A stretch of DNA of 61,115 nucleotides, taken from positions 1 through 61,115 of the forward strand of contig URAV01000021.1 of assembly GCA_900545915.1 (NCBI GenBank). Reading direction: 5' to 3'. The notes under the pieces are model-generated. The model worked only from the letters and a program-made list of their open reading frames with translations, had not been told where the DNA came from and searched no databases. Source of the DNA: an uncultured Porphyromonadaceae bacterium. GTDB lineage: Bacteria; Bacteroidota; Bacteroidia; Bacteroidales; Coprobacteraceae. Position numbers and translations under genes: made by a program. Of this stretch, positions 51,510-60,918 are shown in pieces (the stretch's first letter is position 1; the number at the start of each line of letters is the position of its first letter).

Positions 51510-54500
51510 TTATTTTGAATCGGGCACAGATGTTTTATCTGCTGAAGAGCAAGAGAATTTGCCTTGTATGAAATATTCGGTGGGTATGTCGAATAACCCT
51601 TGTCTGTTGTCGATAAACTTAATGAGTTTCTGAAAAATGGCATTGTAGGAAAGTATTTTCGGGTTACCTATCAGAAACAACTGTTTACGGGCGCGAGTCA
51701 GTACGACATTCAATTTCCTGTCTATAATCTGGCCGTTATCTTTAAATACATTTCCGGTGAGAAAGTCGAGCTGGTAAATTTTTTGTACGGTAAACCCGTA
51801 AATAATAAAATCCCGTTCACTACCCTGATACCGTTCTACTGTGTCGATCGTAACATCCGATAATGCCGGGATATTTAGTTGCTTTATCTCTTTTCGTATC
51901 AGAGCGATCTGATTGCGATAAGGTACGATTATCCCTACAGTTTGAGGATTGAAATTATTTTTGTTTATTATATAAAACGCTTTTAATAAAGCCGATATGC
52001 GTATAGCTTCATCTTTGTTCGTTTTATCGGATATGGGGGTTTTGTCACCTTTTGATACGATAAATGCCAATCGATGAGAGGCGATAAGATTTTGTAAACC
52101 GTCGGATTTGTCGTAAGAAGGGTAATGAAGTAATTCCGATTGATGCTTTAAAGGAATAGGTTTCAGTTTCTTCTCATAGAAAATATCGTTCGAGAAAGAT
52201 GAAATTTCCGGATGCATGCGTCCTTGTTTGAATAACATGTGTATGAAATCTTCCGAACCGTTTTTCTTTTGTATATCGATCAGCCGCTCGAATAGAGAAT
52301 TACGGCAATCGCTCATTCCTATCTTTATCAGTTCGGGTTCTATTACGACAGACTCTTTTTCGGATTGTTGAACCACAGCGGGCAGTTGTTTATGGTCTCC
52401 GATAAAAATAAACTTGTCTATGGCTGTTTGTTTTTTGTGTTTGGCACATAACATTCCGAGAAGATTCGGTTCTATAATTTGAGATGCTTCATCGATAATA
52501 GCCAAATCGAAATGTTTGATGTCGAATAAGTTGAGTTTTCCCGATATGCTGGTTATCGTTCCTACAAACACCCGGGTCTCCTGAATTACTTTGCGAAGAA
52601 TATCCGCATTCGGATTTAATCGTATTTTCTCATCCAACAGATTTTTTCTAAAACGTTCGTCACAAGATAATTCCGAACCGATTCTGATATATTGTATTTT
52701 GTGCTTATCCATCTTGTCGCAGATTTCATCTACTGCCCGATTGGTATAAGCCGACAATAGTATCGAAGCCGATTCGGAGAGAGCTTCTTTAACCATTGAA
52801 ACTAAGGCATAAGAAGTTTTCCCCGTGCCGGGAGGTCCTATTAGCAGAAAGTAATCATTGGCTTGTTTAGCTTTCAGTATTACTTCATTGAGAGATACAT
52901 TTTCGGTATTGTAGTTTCCGTTTAGTTTTTTGGTAGAATCTTTTGTCGGCAAACGTAAGTTCAATAATAACTCTTTTCGTTTTTTATCTGTCGATAAGAA
53001 TGCGAATAGGGCTTGGTATATCGAGGCATAAGAAGATTCCCAAAAGTCGTGTTCTATCGCCCATTTTTGATTCTCCGGGAAAATGCAGGTATTTTTTTGA
53101 GGAGACTGCAATCTGACAGTTACCTCTGTATAAGATATATTCTTGATCGTTCCGCGTAATATTTTCGCTTTACAAGCATTAGGTATATCTCCCTCCGAAT
53201 ATGAATAGAGCAATACTATATCGCCTGCTCTGAAGTTAGGTAATAAATCATCTCCTTGTGATGGGACGGAAAATGTGATTGTATCGTATCCTCCGTATGT
53301 TCCGGACTCTTCTTTATTTGTAAGATCAAGTCCTGTTAAAATGTCCCCGGTAGATTCTTTTTCTGCTACTTCGCATCTCCATATTCCTGAAAACCCTCTG
53401 CTTTTGCTTGAATTTCCGGTTTTTGCAAGAAGATGTTCTTTAGAGATAAAAGTGAAAAATCTTGCAAAATAGCATTTTTCGAGATCGGATGCATTTTGGT
53501 ATGTATTTAATATTTGCCTGATATGAGGAAGCTGGAATTTTTTCCAGAGCACGTTTGTTTTCGCATATATGTTTAACTCTTCCGGAGTCAGATTTTCGAG
53601 AATATTTTTTACCGCGCCTTCTGCGTAGAGCATTTCATATCTGACTATACGGTTTCTTAACCTCAGAATTTTTCTCATAAGGTTCGGGTCGGAAGACCCT
53701 TCGAGCATCAGACCGTCGGGATATTTCGAATATAGCAGATATTGTTCCGAATCTTTACTTTTAATGTTGAAATTATAGGAGAGTAGCAGACGGTATAGTA
53801 ACATCTGGACATAATGTTCTTCTTTATGTCCGTTGGTATAAATATCTCTTTTGCCCGACTTTTGTTCCATCAGAATTTTATAGTTATCCTGTAAAAGATC
53901 TACGCGTCCTTGAATGCCCAATTCCTTACAAATAAAAGACGGTTCGAGAATGAGTTTATCTCGTTCGATATTATGAATGTCGGGAAAAGATTTTTCGACA
54001 AAATTCCGGATATTTTTCATCTGTTCTTTTGCCTGATGATGAAAATCTCTCAGACTTTCCTCGCACGTGATTATTTTTAGAGCGGATTTAATGAAGAAAC
54101 GTTTGATCGAGTTGTTGTAACTATTCTCTTGCAGATCTTGTGTATTGATGATTTCATCGAGAAATTGTCCGGCCAGATTTCCTAAGAGCATAGCCGAAGT
54201 ATTTCGGGCAGGGGATATTTTTTCCAGCAGGTAATTGCAGGGATGATCTCCATGTTCTTTCCAGCAACGGGCTATTGTAGAGATATCGAGTAAATAGTCC
54301 GGTTCGTAGATGATTTGTTCCGGACAAAGAATTCCGTTTTTTCCGATTTTCGTGTTCAACAGATATAGCTGTGTATTCTCGGCTAACAAATCGGCGATAT
54401 AGTCGAGATCGTCATTTTGAGCATATTTATGATAATCTATTTTTACGAAAGCCGAGTTATCGTCTTCGGTGTAGCCTGTAATGAAATCTTTATCCCAAGA

Positions 54501-54974
54501 CGAAACGGTGATTCTTATGTTAGTATCGGGTATATCGCCGGCCGGTATGATTGACCGGGTTACATGAGGAAGACATTCTTTTAAGTTTTCGGGAATCGGT
54601 TTCCCGTATATTTTTGCAATGAAACCGGATAAGCTTTTCAAATCATATAAATAATCCTCGTATGAAGGAATATCCCGATTTCGTCTTGTCCGGTTACAGT
54701 GAATGCGGAATTTATTGAGATGATATATTTCTGTATCCGAAAAATTATGATTTTTACAAATATAGGTCATTCTTGGGAATACACCGGAGAAACTGATACG
54801 GCAATTTTGCGTCTTTTCTTCGATTATATTGATAAAGACGGTATATAAGCCGGCGTATTTTCTCTTAACGGAACAATCTTTATTATTATGTATCTCCGTT
54901 ATATCTTGAAAATAAATATCAGGGAAATGATGCTGTCTCGATTCAGAATCGGATACTTTATTTTCTATGTACAT
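51510..54974 (-). CDS. Dna2-like PD-(D/E)XK nuclease fused to SF1B helicase
   Basis: An 1154-residue protein. A Cas4/RecB-like nuclease motif lies at about 356-375: GIQGRVDLLQDNYKILMEQKSGKRD-type, with D near 358 and E-x-K near 371-373; Cys clusters for an Fe-S centre are not obvious. The helicase starts near 700: Walker A GPPGTGKTSYAL, motif II IIDEASQI, motif III GDHKQLPAVVQ, motif V TIDTVERYQGSERDFIIYG, and motif VI LNVVLTRARKQLFLIGN. This order resembles Dna2 and other SF1B nuclease-helicases, acting on DNA ends or flaps in repair. Four bases separate it from metH, so they are likely read together though unrelated. Confidence 0.85.
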   Translation of the reverse strand: MYIENKVSDSESRQHHFPDIYFQDITEIHNNKDCSVKRKYAGLYTVFINIIEEKTQNCRISFSGVFPRMTYICKNHNFSDTEIYHLNKFRIHCNRTRRNRDIPSYEDYLYDLKSLSGFIAKIYGKPIPENLKECLPHVTRSIIPAGDIPDTNIRITVSSWDKDFITGYTEDDNSAFVKIDYHKYAQNDDLDYIADLLAENTQLYLLNTKIGKNGILCPEQIIYEPDYLLDISTIARCWKEHGDHPCNYLLEKISPARNTSAMLLGNLAGQFLDEIINTQDLQENSYNNSIKRFFIKSALKIITCEESLRDFHHQAKEQMKNIRNFVEKSFPDIHNIERDKLILEPSFICKELGIQGRVDLLQDNYKILMEQKSGKRDIYTNGHKEEHYVQMLLYRLLLSYNFNIKSKDSEQYLLYSKYPDGLMLEGSSDPNLMRKILRLRNRIVRYEMLYAEGAVKNILENLTPEELNIYAKTNVLWKKFQLPHIRQILNTYQNASDLEKCYFARFFTFISKEHLLAKTGNSSKSRGFSGIWRCEVAEKESTGDILTGLDLTNKEESGTYGGYDTITFSVPSQGDDLLPNFRAGDIVLLYSYSEGDIPNACKAKILRGTIKNISYTEVTVRLQSPQKNTCIFPENQKWAIEHDFWESSYASIYQALFAFLSTDKKRKELLLNLRLPTKDSTKKLNGNYNTENVSLNEVILKAKQANDYFLLIGPPGTGKTSYALVSMVKEALSESASILLSAYTNRAVDEICDKMDKHKIQYIRIGSELSCDERFRKNLLDEKIRLNPNADILRKVIQETRVFVGTITSISGKLNLFDIKHFDLAIIDEASQIIEPNLLGMLCAKHKKQTAIDKFIFIGDHKQLPAVVQQSEKESVVIEPELIKIGMSDCRNSLFERLIDIQKKNGSEDFIHMLFKQGRMHPEISSFSNDIFYEKKLKPIPLKHQSELLHYPSYDKSDGLQNLIASHRLAFIVSKGDKTPISDKTNKDEAIRISALLKAFYIINKNNFNPQTVGIIVPYRNQIALIRKEIKQLNIPALSDVTIDTVERYQGSERDFIIYGFTVQKIYQLDFLTGNVFKDNGQIIDRKLNVVLTRARKQLFLIGNPKILSYNAIFQKLIKFIDNRQGLFDIPTEYFIQGKFSCSSADKTSVPDSK

Positions 54975-54977
54975 TTT

Positions 54978-57900
54978 TTATACAGAAAGCCATTTATAAG
55001 AATCTTCTATCGAAAAATCTCTTTTTTTACAATATTCAGTCCGTTGTTCCATATCGATTTGTCCGATATGGAAATAAGTCGATTGCGGATGAGCTATCAT
55101 AATCCCTGAGACCGTAGAGTTCGGCTTCATTGCACCGTTTTCGGTTAATGAAACATCGATTCGGTCGAATCCGAGCAGTTTGTCGATGTCGAAAGCAAGC
55201 GATTGGTCGGGAAGAGATGGATAGCCGATTGCCGGACGAATTCCTTGATAATGTTCTTTCAGCAAGCTTTCTACCGTTGCGGTCTCATTCGGTGAATATC
55301 CCCATATTTCTTTTCTCACCCGATAATGTAAGAGTTCGGTTGCAGCTTCGGCGATGCGGTCGGCGAGAGATTGCAGTAAGAGAGCGTTATAATTATCGTC
55401 TTGCTGTTTGTAATATTCGATCCGGTTCTCGATCTCTTTTCCTGCCGTTACTGTAAAGACTCCTATATAGTCTGTCTTTTGGGTGTTTGCTGGCATGATG
55501 AAATCTGAAAGTGAATAGTAGCAGGCTTCGGTTTCTTTTTTTTGTACTTGCTGTCGCAAGCATGGAATGATGTGCGATGCGCCTTCTTTCTGAATATATA
55601 TAGACTCATTTTGAGAATTTGCCTCGAATATTCCGACCAAAATATCCGTTTCTGTTTGGTCTTCGATCAGTTTGTCGAGCATTCGGGAAGCCTCTTTATA
55701 TAATTGCATCGCTTCGGCAGCCTTCGCTCTTTCCTGCTCCGGAAATTGGGTAAGCCAAGATGCCTTGCAGTGGTCGCATCCGTTTATGAATGCGATAGAT
55801 GCGAATTTTCCTCCTAATTTCCATGCATTGAAAAAGAATATCCAATTGATGTACGGACGAATTTCTTTGATTGAAAAATGCAGTTTTTGAACTTGTCCGG
55901 TCAATAACGGTTTTACCGGATTATATTTTTCCCACTCTATTTGGATTTTATGATTTCTCGCGTTGCTTAACGGTGTGAGAAGTATTTTTTCTTGAATGGA
56001 TTCTCTGAGCTCTTCTTGTTCCTTTTTTAGTTGTTCCAAAAAGATTTTTCGGGTTTCGCTGTTTGCCAGTTGTGCTGCGATCAGAGGATTTTGAGAAGCG
56101 TCTTTCACGTGAATCACCGGACCTTTGTAACGGGGAGCTATTTTTACGGCAGTATGTATTTTTGAGGTAGTTGCTCCGCCGATCATAAGAGGAATAGTCA
56201 TTCCTGCCTTTTCCATCTCTTCAGCTACATGACACATCTCTTCGAGAGATGGTGTGATAAGACCGCTTAAGCAGACGATGTCCACCTTTTCTTCGATAGC
56301 GGTTTTTATGATTTTTTCGGTAGGAACCATAACCCCTAAATCGATAACTTCATAATTATTACACGCCAAAACTACACCTACGATATTTTTCCCGATATCA
56401 TGTACATCGCCTTTGACTGTTGCCAGCAGGAACTTGCCTGCTTTTGCCGGAGAACTTTTGTCTGTTTTATCCGCTTCGATAAACGGTTTGAGAATGGCTA
56501 CCGCCTGTTTCATTGTACGAGCTGTTTTTACAACTTGTGGTAAAAACATTTTCCCCGCACCGAATAGTTCTCCTACCGTGTTCATTCCTTTCATAAGCGG
56601 ACCGTCTATGACTTTTACGGCTTTGCCATATACTCGCATGGCTTCAGTCAAATCGGTTTCCAGATTTTCGGATATACCTTTGATTAATGCATACTCCAAT
56701 CTCTCGTCTAAAGTCATTTCGACTCTTATATCTTTTTTTTCTACGGTCTTACCGTTTTGTCGATTTTTTAATTCTTCGGCGAGAATTATCAGTTTTTCAG
56801 TAGCGTCCGGTTTCCGGTTCAGTATTACATCCTCGATGACAGAAAGAATCTCTTTCGGTATGTCTGTATATGTGACGGAAGTTCCGGGATTGACGATTCC
56901 CATATCCATTCCGGCTTTAACAGCATGAAAAAGAAATGCTGCATGCATCGCTTCTCGTATGTAGTTGTTCCCTCGGAAAGAAAAAGAGAGATTGCTGATT
57001 CCTCCGCTGACTTTTGCTCCGGGCAGATTTTTCTTGATCCATGCCGTAGCTTTGATGAAATCGATACCATAATTCAGGTGCTCGTCTATACCTGTTGCTA
57101 CAGCCAATACATTCGGATCGAAAATAATATCGTTTGGATCTATACCTGCTTTTTGGGTCAATAGTTTATATGCCCGTTCACATACTTCTATCTTGCGGTC
57201 GAAGCTGTCTGCCTGTCCATTCTCGTCGAATGCCATGACAACCATTGCAGCTCCCAGTTTCTTGATCATACGGGCATGCTCGAGAAATATGGTTTCACCC
57301 TCTTTCAGACTGATCGAATTGACTATGGATTTACCCTGTACGCATTTTAGTCCGGATTCTATTACTTCCCATTTGGACGAATCGATCATAACAGGGACTT
57401 TCGATATTTCCGGCTCGGAAGCGATCAGGTTTAAGAATGTGATCATTTCCGATTTTGCATCGAGCATGGCATCATCCATGTTTATATCGATGATTTGAGC
57501 TCCGTCTTCTACTTGTTTTCGGGCAATGCCTAAGGCTTCTTCGTAATTTTTTTCCGAAATGAGACGGAGAAACTTACGAGAGCCGGCAACATTGCATCGC
57601 TCGCCTACGTTAATGAAATTGTTTTCCGGTTTTATTTCGAGACGTTCTAATCCGGAGAGCCATAAGACATTCGGTCTATCGATAGGAATATGAGGTTGTT
57701 TTCCGTTAATTAGATCGTTATACAATTTTATATGTGCAGGAGTAGTACCGCAACATCCCCCTATGATGTTAACCAGTCTTTCTTCAACGAACTCTCTCAT
57801 TTGATTTGCCATGTCTTCGGGAGTTTCGTCATATTCTCCGAAACGGTTCGGCAGTCCGGCATTAGGATAAGCACTGATATAATACGGTGCGATTTCAGAT

Positions 57901-58661
57901 AGTTGTTTCAAGAAAGGTTTCATGTCCCGAGCCCCAAAGGAACAGTTCAATCCTAATGTAAGAATCGGGGCGTGTTGTATCGATGTGAGGAAAGCTTCTA
58001 ATGTTTGTCCGGACAATGTTCGACCTCCGGAATCGGAGACTGTGGCAGAAACCATGATCGGAACGTAAATTCCGGTCTCTTCCATTGCAGATGTGGCGGC
58101 AAATAAAGCCGCTTTTGCATTTAACGTGTCGAATACGGTTTCGATCAGTAGAGTATCTACACCGCCGGAGAGCAAAGCTTTTATCTGTTCCAGATAAGAA
58201 AATACCAGATCATCGTAGTTTAAGGATCTGAATGCAGGATTGTTTACGTCCGGAGACATCGATGTAGTTTTGTTCGTCGGACCGATAGATCCGGCAACGA
58301 AGCGGGGTTTGTCTTCTGTCGTGTATTTATCGGCTGCTTTGCGTGCTAATTGTGCCGCTTTTATATTTATCTCTCGTATATGATTCTGCATACCGTAATC
58401 GCTCATTGATACGGATGTCGCATTAAATGTATTTGTTTCGATAATATCCGATCCGACTTGTAGATAAGCTTCGTGTATTTCGCTGATGATTTGGGGCTGA
58501 GTAAGACATAAAATATCATTATTGCCTTTAAGCTCTCCGGTATGTTTAGTAAAAAGTTCTCCTCGATAGTCGTTTTCAGACAGGTTATAACGTTGAATCA
58601 TAGTACCCATTGCACCATCGAGAATCAATATTCGTTGCTTCAGCGCATCTTGTATCGTCAT
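54978..58661 (-). CDS. metH: Cobalamin-dependent methionine synthase
   Basis: A 1227-residue enzyme with all four modules. The homocysteine-binding domain (residues 1-325) has IGGCCGTTPAHI with Zn cysteines near 300. The pterin-binding domain starts FINVGERCNVAGSRKFLRL. The cobalamin domain has DVHDIGKNIVGVVLACNNYE, with the lower-ligand His near 755 (D-x-H-x-x-G). The SAM-binding reactivation domain has RPAIGYPSLPDQS. It moves a methyl group from methyltetrahydrofolate to homocysteine. No cobalamin or SAM riboswitch fits in the 93-base upstream gap. Confidence 0.97.
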   Translation of the reverse strand: MTIQDALKQRILILDGAMGTMIQRYNLSENDYRGELFTKHTGELKGNNDILCLTQPQIISEIHEAYLQVGSDIIETNTFNATSVSMSDYGMQNHIREINIKAAQLARKAADKYTTEDKPRFVAGSIGPTNKTTSMSPDVNNPAFRSLNYDDLVFSYLEQIKALLSGGVDTLLIETVFDTLNAKAALFAATSAMEETGIYVPIMVSATVSDSGGRTLSGQTLEAFLTSIQHAPILTLGLNCSFGARDMKPFLKQLSEIAPYYISAYPNAGLPNRFGEYDETPEDMANQMREFVEERLVNIIGGCCGTTPAHIKLYNDLINGKQPHIPIDRPNVLWLSGLERLEIKPENNFINVGERCNVAGSRKFLRLISEKNYEEALGIARKQVEDGAQIIDINMDDAMLDAKSEMITFLNLIASEPEISKVPVMIDSSKWEVIESGLKCVQGKSIVNSISLKEGETIFLEHARMIKKLGAAMVVMAFDENGQADSFDRKIEVCERAYKLLTQKAGIDPNDIIFDPNVLAVATGIDEHLNYGIDFIKATAWIKKNLPGAKVSGGISNLSFSFRGNNYIREAMHAAFLFHAVKAGMDMGIVNPGTSVTYTDIPKEILSVIEDVILNRKPDATEKLIILAEELKNRQNGKTVEKKDIRVEMTLDERLEYALIKGISENLETDLTEAMRVYGKAVKVIDGPLMKGMNTVGELFGAGKMFLPQVVKTARTMKQAVAILKPFIEADKTDKSSPAKAGKFLLATVKGDVHDIGKNIVGVVLACNNYEVIDLGVMVPTEKIIKTAIEEKVDIVCLSGLITPSLEEMCHVAEEMEKAGMTIPLMIGGATTSKIHTAVKIAPRYKGPVIHVKDASQNPLIAAQLANSETRKIFLEQLKKEQEELRESIQEKILLTPLSNARNHKIQIEWEKYNPVKPLLTGQVQKLHFSIKEIRPYINWIFFFNAWKLGGKFASIAFINGCDHCKASWLTQFPEQERAKAAEAMQLYKEASRMLDKLIEDQTETDILVGIFEANSQNESIYIQKEGASHIIPCLRQQVQKKETEACYYSLSDFIMPANTQKTDYIGVFTVTAGKEIENRIEYYKQQDDNYNALLLQSLADRIAEAATELLHYRVRKEIWGYSPNETATVESLLKEHYQGIRPAIGYPSLPDQSLAFDIDKLLGFDRIDVSLTENGAMKPNSTVSGIMIAHPQSTYFHIGQIDMEQRTEYCKKRDFSIEDSYKWLSV

Positions 58662-58716
58662 ATTTTTTGAATTTGTGATCTTTTGCTCTCTGACGTTTTA
58701 TTCTTTTAAGTGAAGA

Positions 58717-58724
58717 CAAAGTTA
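58717..58724 (-). promoter_or_regulatory. Possible -7 box for metH
   Basis: Minus-strand TAACTTTG fits TAnnTTTG, 55 bases before the metH start. The -33 position is not TTTG. Confidence 0.45.
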
Positions 58725-58754
58725 TAAAAAAATAGGAAAGAGCCGGGGAAATAT

Positions 58755-59315
58755 TTATTTCTTAATTTTTGAAGGGTTTTTTGCAATATAATCTTTCCAG
58801 CTTGCATAAGCTTTTTCCATTTGCGGGCGATTTGTCTGGAAGAAGTGGCATAAAGCGGCAGCTAACCCGTCTGTGGCATCTAATTGAGGCAGCATGTTTT
58901 CTTCTGGAATATGTAGCATTCGTTTTAGCATATCTGCAACCTGTTCTTTAGAGGCATTACCGTTTCCGGTAATAGACATTTTTATTTTCAAAGGGGCATA
59001 TTCTGTAATAGGAATATCTCGGTATAATGCCGCCGACATCGCTACACCTTGTGCTCTTCCGAGCTTTAACATAGATTGGACGTTTTTCCCGAAAAAAGGC
59101 GATTCGATAGCCATCTCATCCGGATGATATTGGTCTATCAGTCCCAATACCCTTTCGAATATTCTACGTAATTTCATATAATGATTATCGAATTTATTAA
59201 GTTGCAGAATGCCCAAGGTAATAAGTTCCGGCTTATTACCGCTTATTTTCAGAACTCCGTATCCCATGACTGTAGTTCCGGGATCGATACCGATAATGAT
59301 TCTTTCCTTCGGCAT
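58755..59315 (-). CDS. ruvC: Holliday junction endonuclease RuvC
   Basis: A 186-residue resolvase. Catalytic acids: first in IIGIDPGTTVMGYG, second in MAIESPFFGKN, and last pair in PQLDATDGLAAALCHFF. It cuts four-way junctions during recombination, normally with RuvAB, which is not in this window. It follows the DUF4286 gene with 1 base between, so they are one transcript. Confidence 0.96.
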   Translation of the reverse strand: MPKERIIIGIDPGTTVMGYGVLKISGNKPELITLGILQLNKFDNHYMKLRRIFERVLGLIDQYHPDEMAIESPFFGKNVQSMLKLGRAQGVAMSAALYRDIPITEYAPLKIKMSITGNGNASKEQVADMLKRMLHIPEENMLPQLDATDGLAAALCHFFQTNRPQMEKAYASWKDYIAKNPSKIKK

Positions 59316-59316
59316 A

Positions 59317-59622
59317 TTATTCGATAATTTCGAGAAGAGTAGTAAACCCTACGACTTGATCTTTGAATTTTTCGGTCAAAGCATGCGCCAGATCATCTCC
59401 GGTCTCGTGATACCAGCGAGACAAAGAAGCCATATCTTTTACGTGAAATTGGAGTGAGTAGTTTTCTCCTTCATTTTCATTTCCCGTTATTATACGACAA
59501 AGCTGAGGTTCGCTTAATTCTTCACGTTGTAAAGCTGTCGGAATATATATTTCCTTTATCCAGTTGATGAATATTTCTTTTATATTGTCGGATGCGTGGT
59601 ATGTTGTATTGATTATGATCAT
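59317..59622 (-). CDS. DUF4286 family protein
   Basis: A 101-residue protein matching DUF4286: MIIINTTYHASDNIKEIFINWIKE, YIPTALQREELSEPQLCRI, and YSLQFHVKDMASLSRWYHE. It resembles a dimeric alpha-beta barrel fold like that of small antibiotic-monooxygenase-type proteins. Function unknown. Commonly placed just upstream of ruvC in Bacteroidales, as here. Confidence 0.88.
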   Translation of the reverse strand: MIIINTTYHASDNIKEIFINWIKEIYIPTALQREELSEPQLCRIITGNENEGENYSLQFHVKDMASLSRWYHETGDDLAHALTEKFKDQVVGFTTLLEIIE

Positions 59623-59706
59623 TGTTTTTATGTATAATTAGTTTCGATCGAGGTAAAACAAATTCGATTTTTTAGAATTTGAAATGCAACTTATTAACTA
59701 TGAATG

Positions 59707-59746
59707 AGCTGTCAAAAGAGATTTCCATAAAATTTGAACAGCTCTG
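59707..59746 (-). repeat. Dispersed repeat remnant, copy j
   Basis: On the minus strand, agagctgttcaaattttatg resembles the left tip of the family (gagcctgtctaaattttact). gagctgt and acagctc form the remaining inverted repeat. No core remains. Confidence 0.35.
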
Positions 59747-59794
59747 AATTTTCTGTTTTTATATATTGCAAAAATAGAAAAACTTCGTGATATA

Positions 59795-59825
59795 TTGTGA
59801 TTATTCGAAAATGATTCTATCTTTG
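59795..59825 (+). promoter_or_regulatory. Promoter of tRNA-Ala
   Basis: TTG at 59795-59797, a 20-base spacer and TATCTTTG at 59818-59825, 12 bases before the tRNA. It matches the Bacteroidota consensus. Confidence 0.82.
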
Positions 59826-59837
59826 CACCAAGAAAAG

Positions 59838-59911
59838 GGGGCATTAGCTCATCTGGCTAGAGCGTTTGACTGGCAGTCAAAAGGTGGCAGGTTCGAGTCC
59901 TGTATGCTCCA
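59838..59911 (+). tRNA. tRNA-Ala (GGC)
   Basis: Acceptor stem GGGGCAT pairs with ATGCTCC with a G3:U70 wobble pair, the main alanine identity element. The anticodon loop CTGGCAG gives GGC. The T arm contains GGTTCGAGTCC. No CCA is encoded after A73. Confidence 0.95.
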
Positions 59912-59925
59912 CTTTAATTTTTTAT

Positions 59926-59959
59926 AAAGCGTTTATAATCAATAAATTATAAACGCTTT
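59926..59959 (+). terminator. Terminator of tRNA-Ala
   Basis: AAAGCGTTTATAAT at 59926-59939 and ATTATAAACGCTTT at 59946-59959 pair perfectly (14 bp), with a 6-base loop and T-rich sequence after. Confidence 0.85.
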
Positions 59960-60257
59960 GTGTTTTTAGTGGTCAAAATAGGGGATGAATTTATTTTCTA
60001 TTTATATAGAATACTAAGTATTGAAGTATATCAAAATTGCTTATATTGGTAATCAATACCTTTTTATCTCAATTTTTTTGTTACTCATTCTGTTTACTAA
60101 GTGATGTATGAGAGCATTTAATTGAATTTGAAAAAGAAGTAATCAAATATTTATGTGATATAACAAATACTGATGAGTTATATATTAAAAATATTTGAAT
60201 TCAGTTTAGGGTTAAGTATCTTCCCCTAATTTATTCCCTGTTAATTTGTAAATTTCA
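59960..60257. other. Gap with no gene seen
   Basis: About 300 A/T-rich bases between the tRNA-Ala terminator and the sigma-factor stop codon. Translated remnants showed no coherent protein, and no copy of the tRNA 3' end was found, so there is no sign of a site-specific integration here. Confidence 0.5.
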
Positions 60258-60770
60258 TTATTCTTTCATATCTGTTTCTAAAAGTTCAGCTAACGAGTGT
60301 TTAAGTTGTTCCCGGATACGATGTATTTGGCTTTTTACCGTACCTTCTGGAATATTCAGAATTTCCGATATTTCGGCATATCGTTTTCCTTCAATAAGAA
60401 GTTTTATTATTTTTCTACTTTGGTTGTCTAAAAGATTCAAAACTTCCAGAATATAGTTGTAATCATAATTTATTTGAACAGGTTCGCCTCCTTCGATTTT
60501 ATACTGGTCTTGAGGATCGAGAATTATGGCTTTTTCCTGAAGTTGTTTTATCTTTCTTCTATCTGAAATAAAAAGATTCTTAATAAAAGTATAACTTATT
60601 TTAATCGGATAATAATGCTTTTCGAATTTATCACGATTCTCCAATATTTTAACATTTGTTTCTTGTACTAAGTCCCATGCGTATGTCGGGTTATGCGTTA
60701 AAGCTATGGCAAAATTTAAAAGTTTTTCTTGAATGCAGAGTAATTCGTGTTCGAAATTAAAGGTTCCCAT
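60258..60770 (-). CDS. ECF-type RNA polymerase sigma factor
   Basis: A 170-residue sigma-70-family protein. Region 2: LLNFAIALTHNPTYAWDLVQETNVKILENRDKF, with the LVQET core-binding motif. Region 4: LLDNQSRKIIKLLIEGKRYAEISEILNIPEGTVKSQIHRIREQLKHSL, with a helix-turn-helix. No region 1.1 or 3, which marks the ECF group. No anti-sigma gene lies downstream on this strand; its partner and targets, if linked, would be beyond the right edge. Its leader carries an attenuator-like structure. Confidence 0.88.
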   Translation of the reverse strand: MGTFNFEHELLCIQEKLLNFAIALTHNPTYAWDLVQETNVKILENRDKFEKHYYPIKISYTFIKNLFISDRRKIKQLQEKAIILDPQDQYKIEGGEPVQINYDYNYILEVLNLLDNQSRKIIKLLIEGKRYAEISEILNIPEGTVKSQIHRIREQLKHSLAELLETDMKE

Positions 60771-60797
60771 TTATTTTGAATTTATCGTGAACAAAAA

Positions 60798-60918
60798 GGA
60801 ATCCTCGTCGGTTAATCAATTGCTTAATCTTAATTAACGGTGCACAAACATACACACGACGAGGATTCCAAAGATCTTCTTCGTGCATGTTTGTGCATCC
60901 GTACGTAAGATTAAGCAC
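60798..60918 (-). promoter_or_regulatory. Attenuator-like leader of the sigma-factor gene
   Basis: Read on the minus strand, two exclusive foldings share one segment. A long imperfect hairpin covers 60918-60820, with arms 60883-60918 and 60820-60855 matching at 12 and 11 consecutive bases and pairing continuing toward the tip. The terminator-like stem pairs GGAATCCTCGTCG (60869-60857), which lies in that hairpin's tip, with CGACGAGGATTCC (60810-60798), followed at once by TTTTTG, 27 bases before the start codon. A TAnnTTTG box (TATGTTTG, 60852-60845) lies inside, but its nearest TTTG is 16 bases off, so an internal start is also possible. Confidence 0.65.

Noticed and set aside
58662..58754. 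Cobalamin or SAM riboswitch before metH
   Set aside because: Only 93 bases separate metH from ruvC, too short for a cobalamin riboswitch, and no SAM-riboswitch-like stems were seen.
59838..60257. Integration site at tRNA-Ala
   Set aside because: No second copy of the tRNA 3' end and no integrase remnant were seen downstream.
60798..60869. Invertible promoter flanked by 13-bp inverted repeats
   Set aside because: The segment between the repeats is only 46 bases, shorter than known Bacteroides invertible promoters, no invertase is nearby, and the T-run after one arm fits a terminator better.
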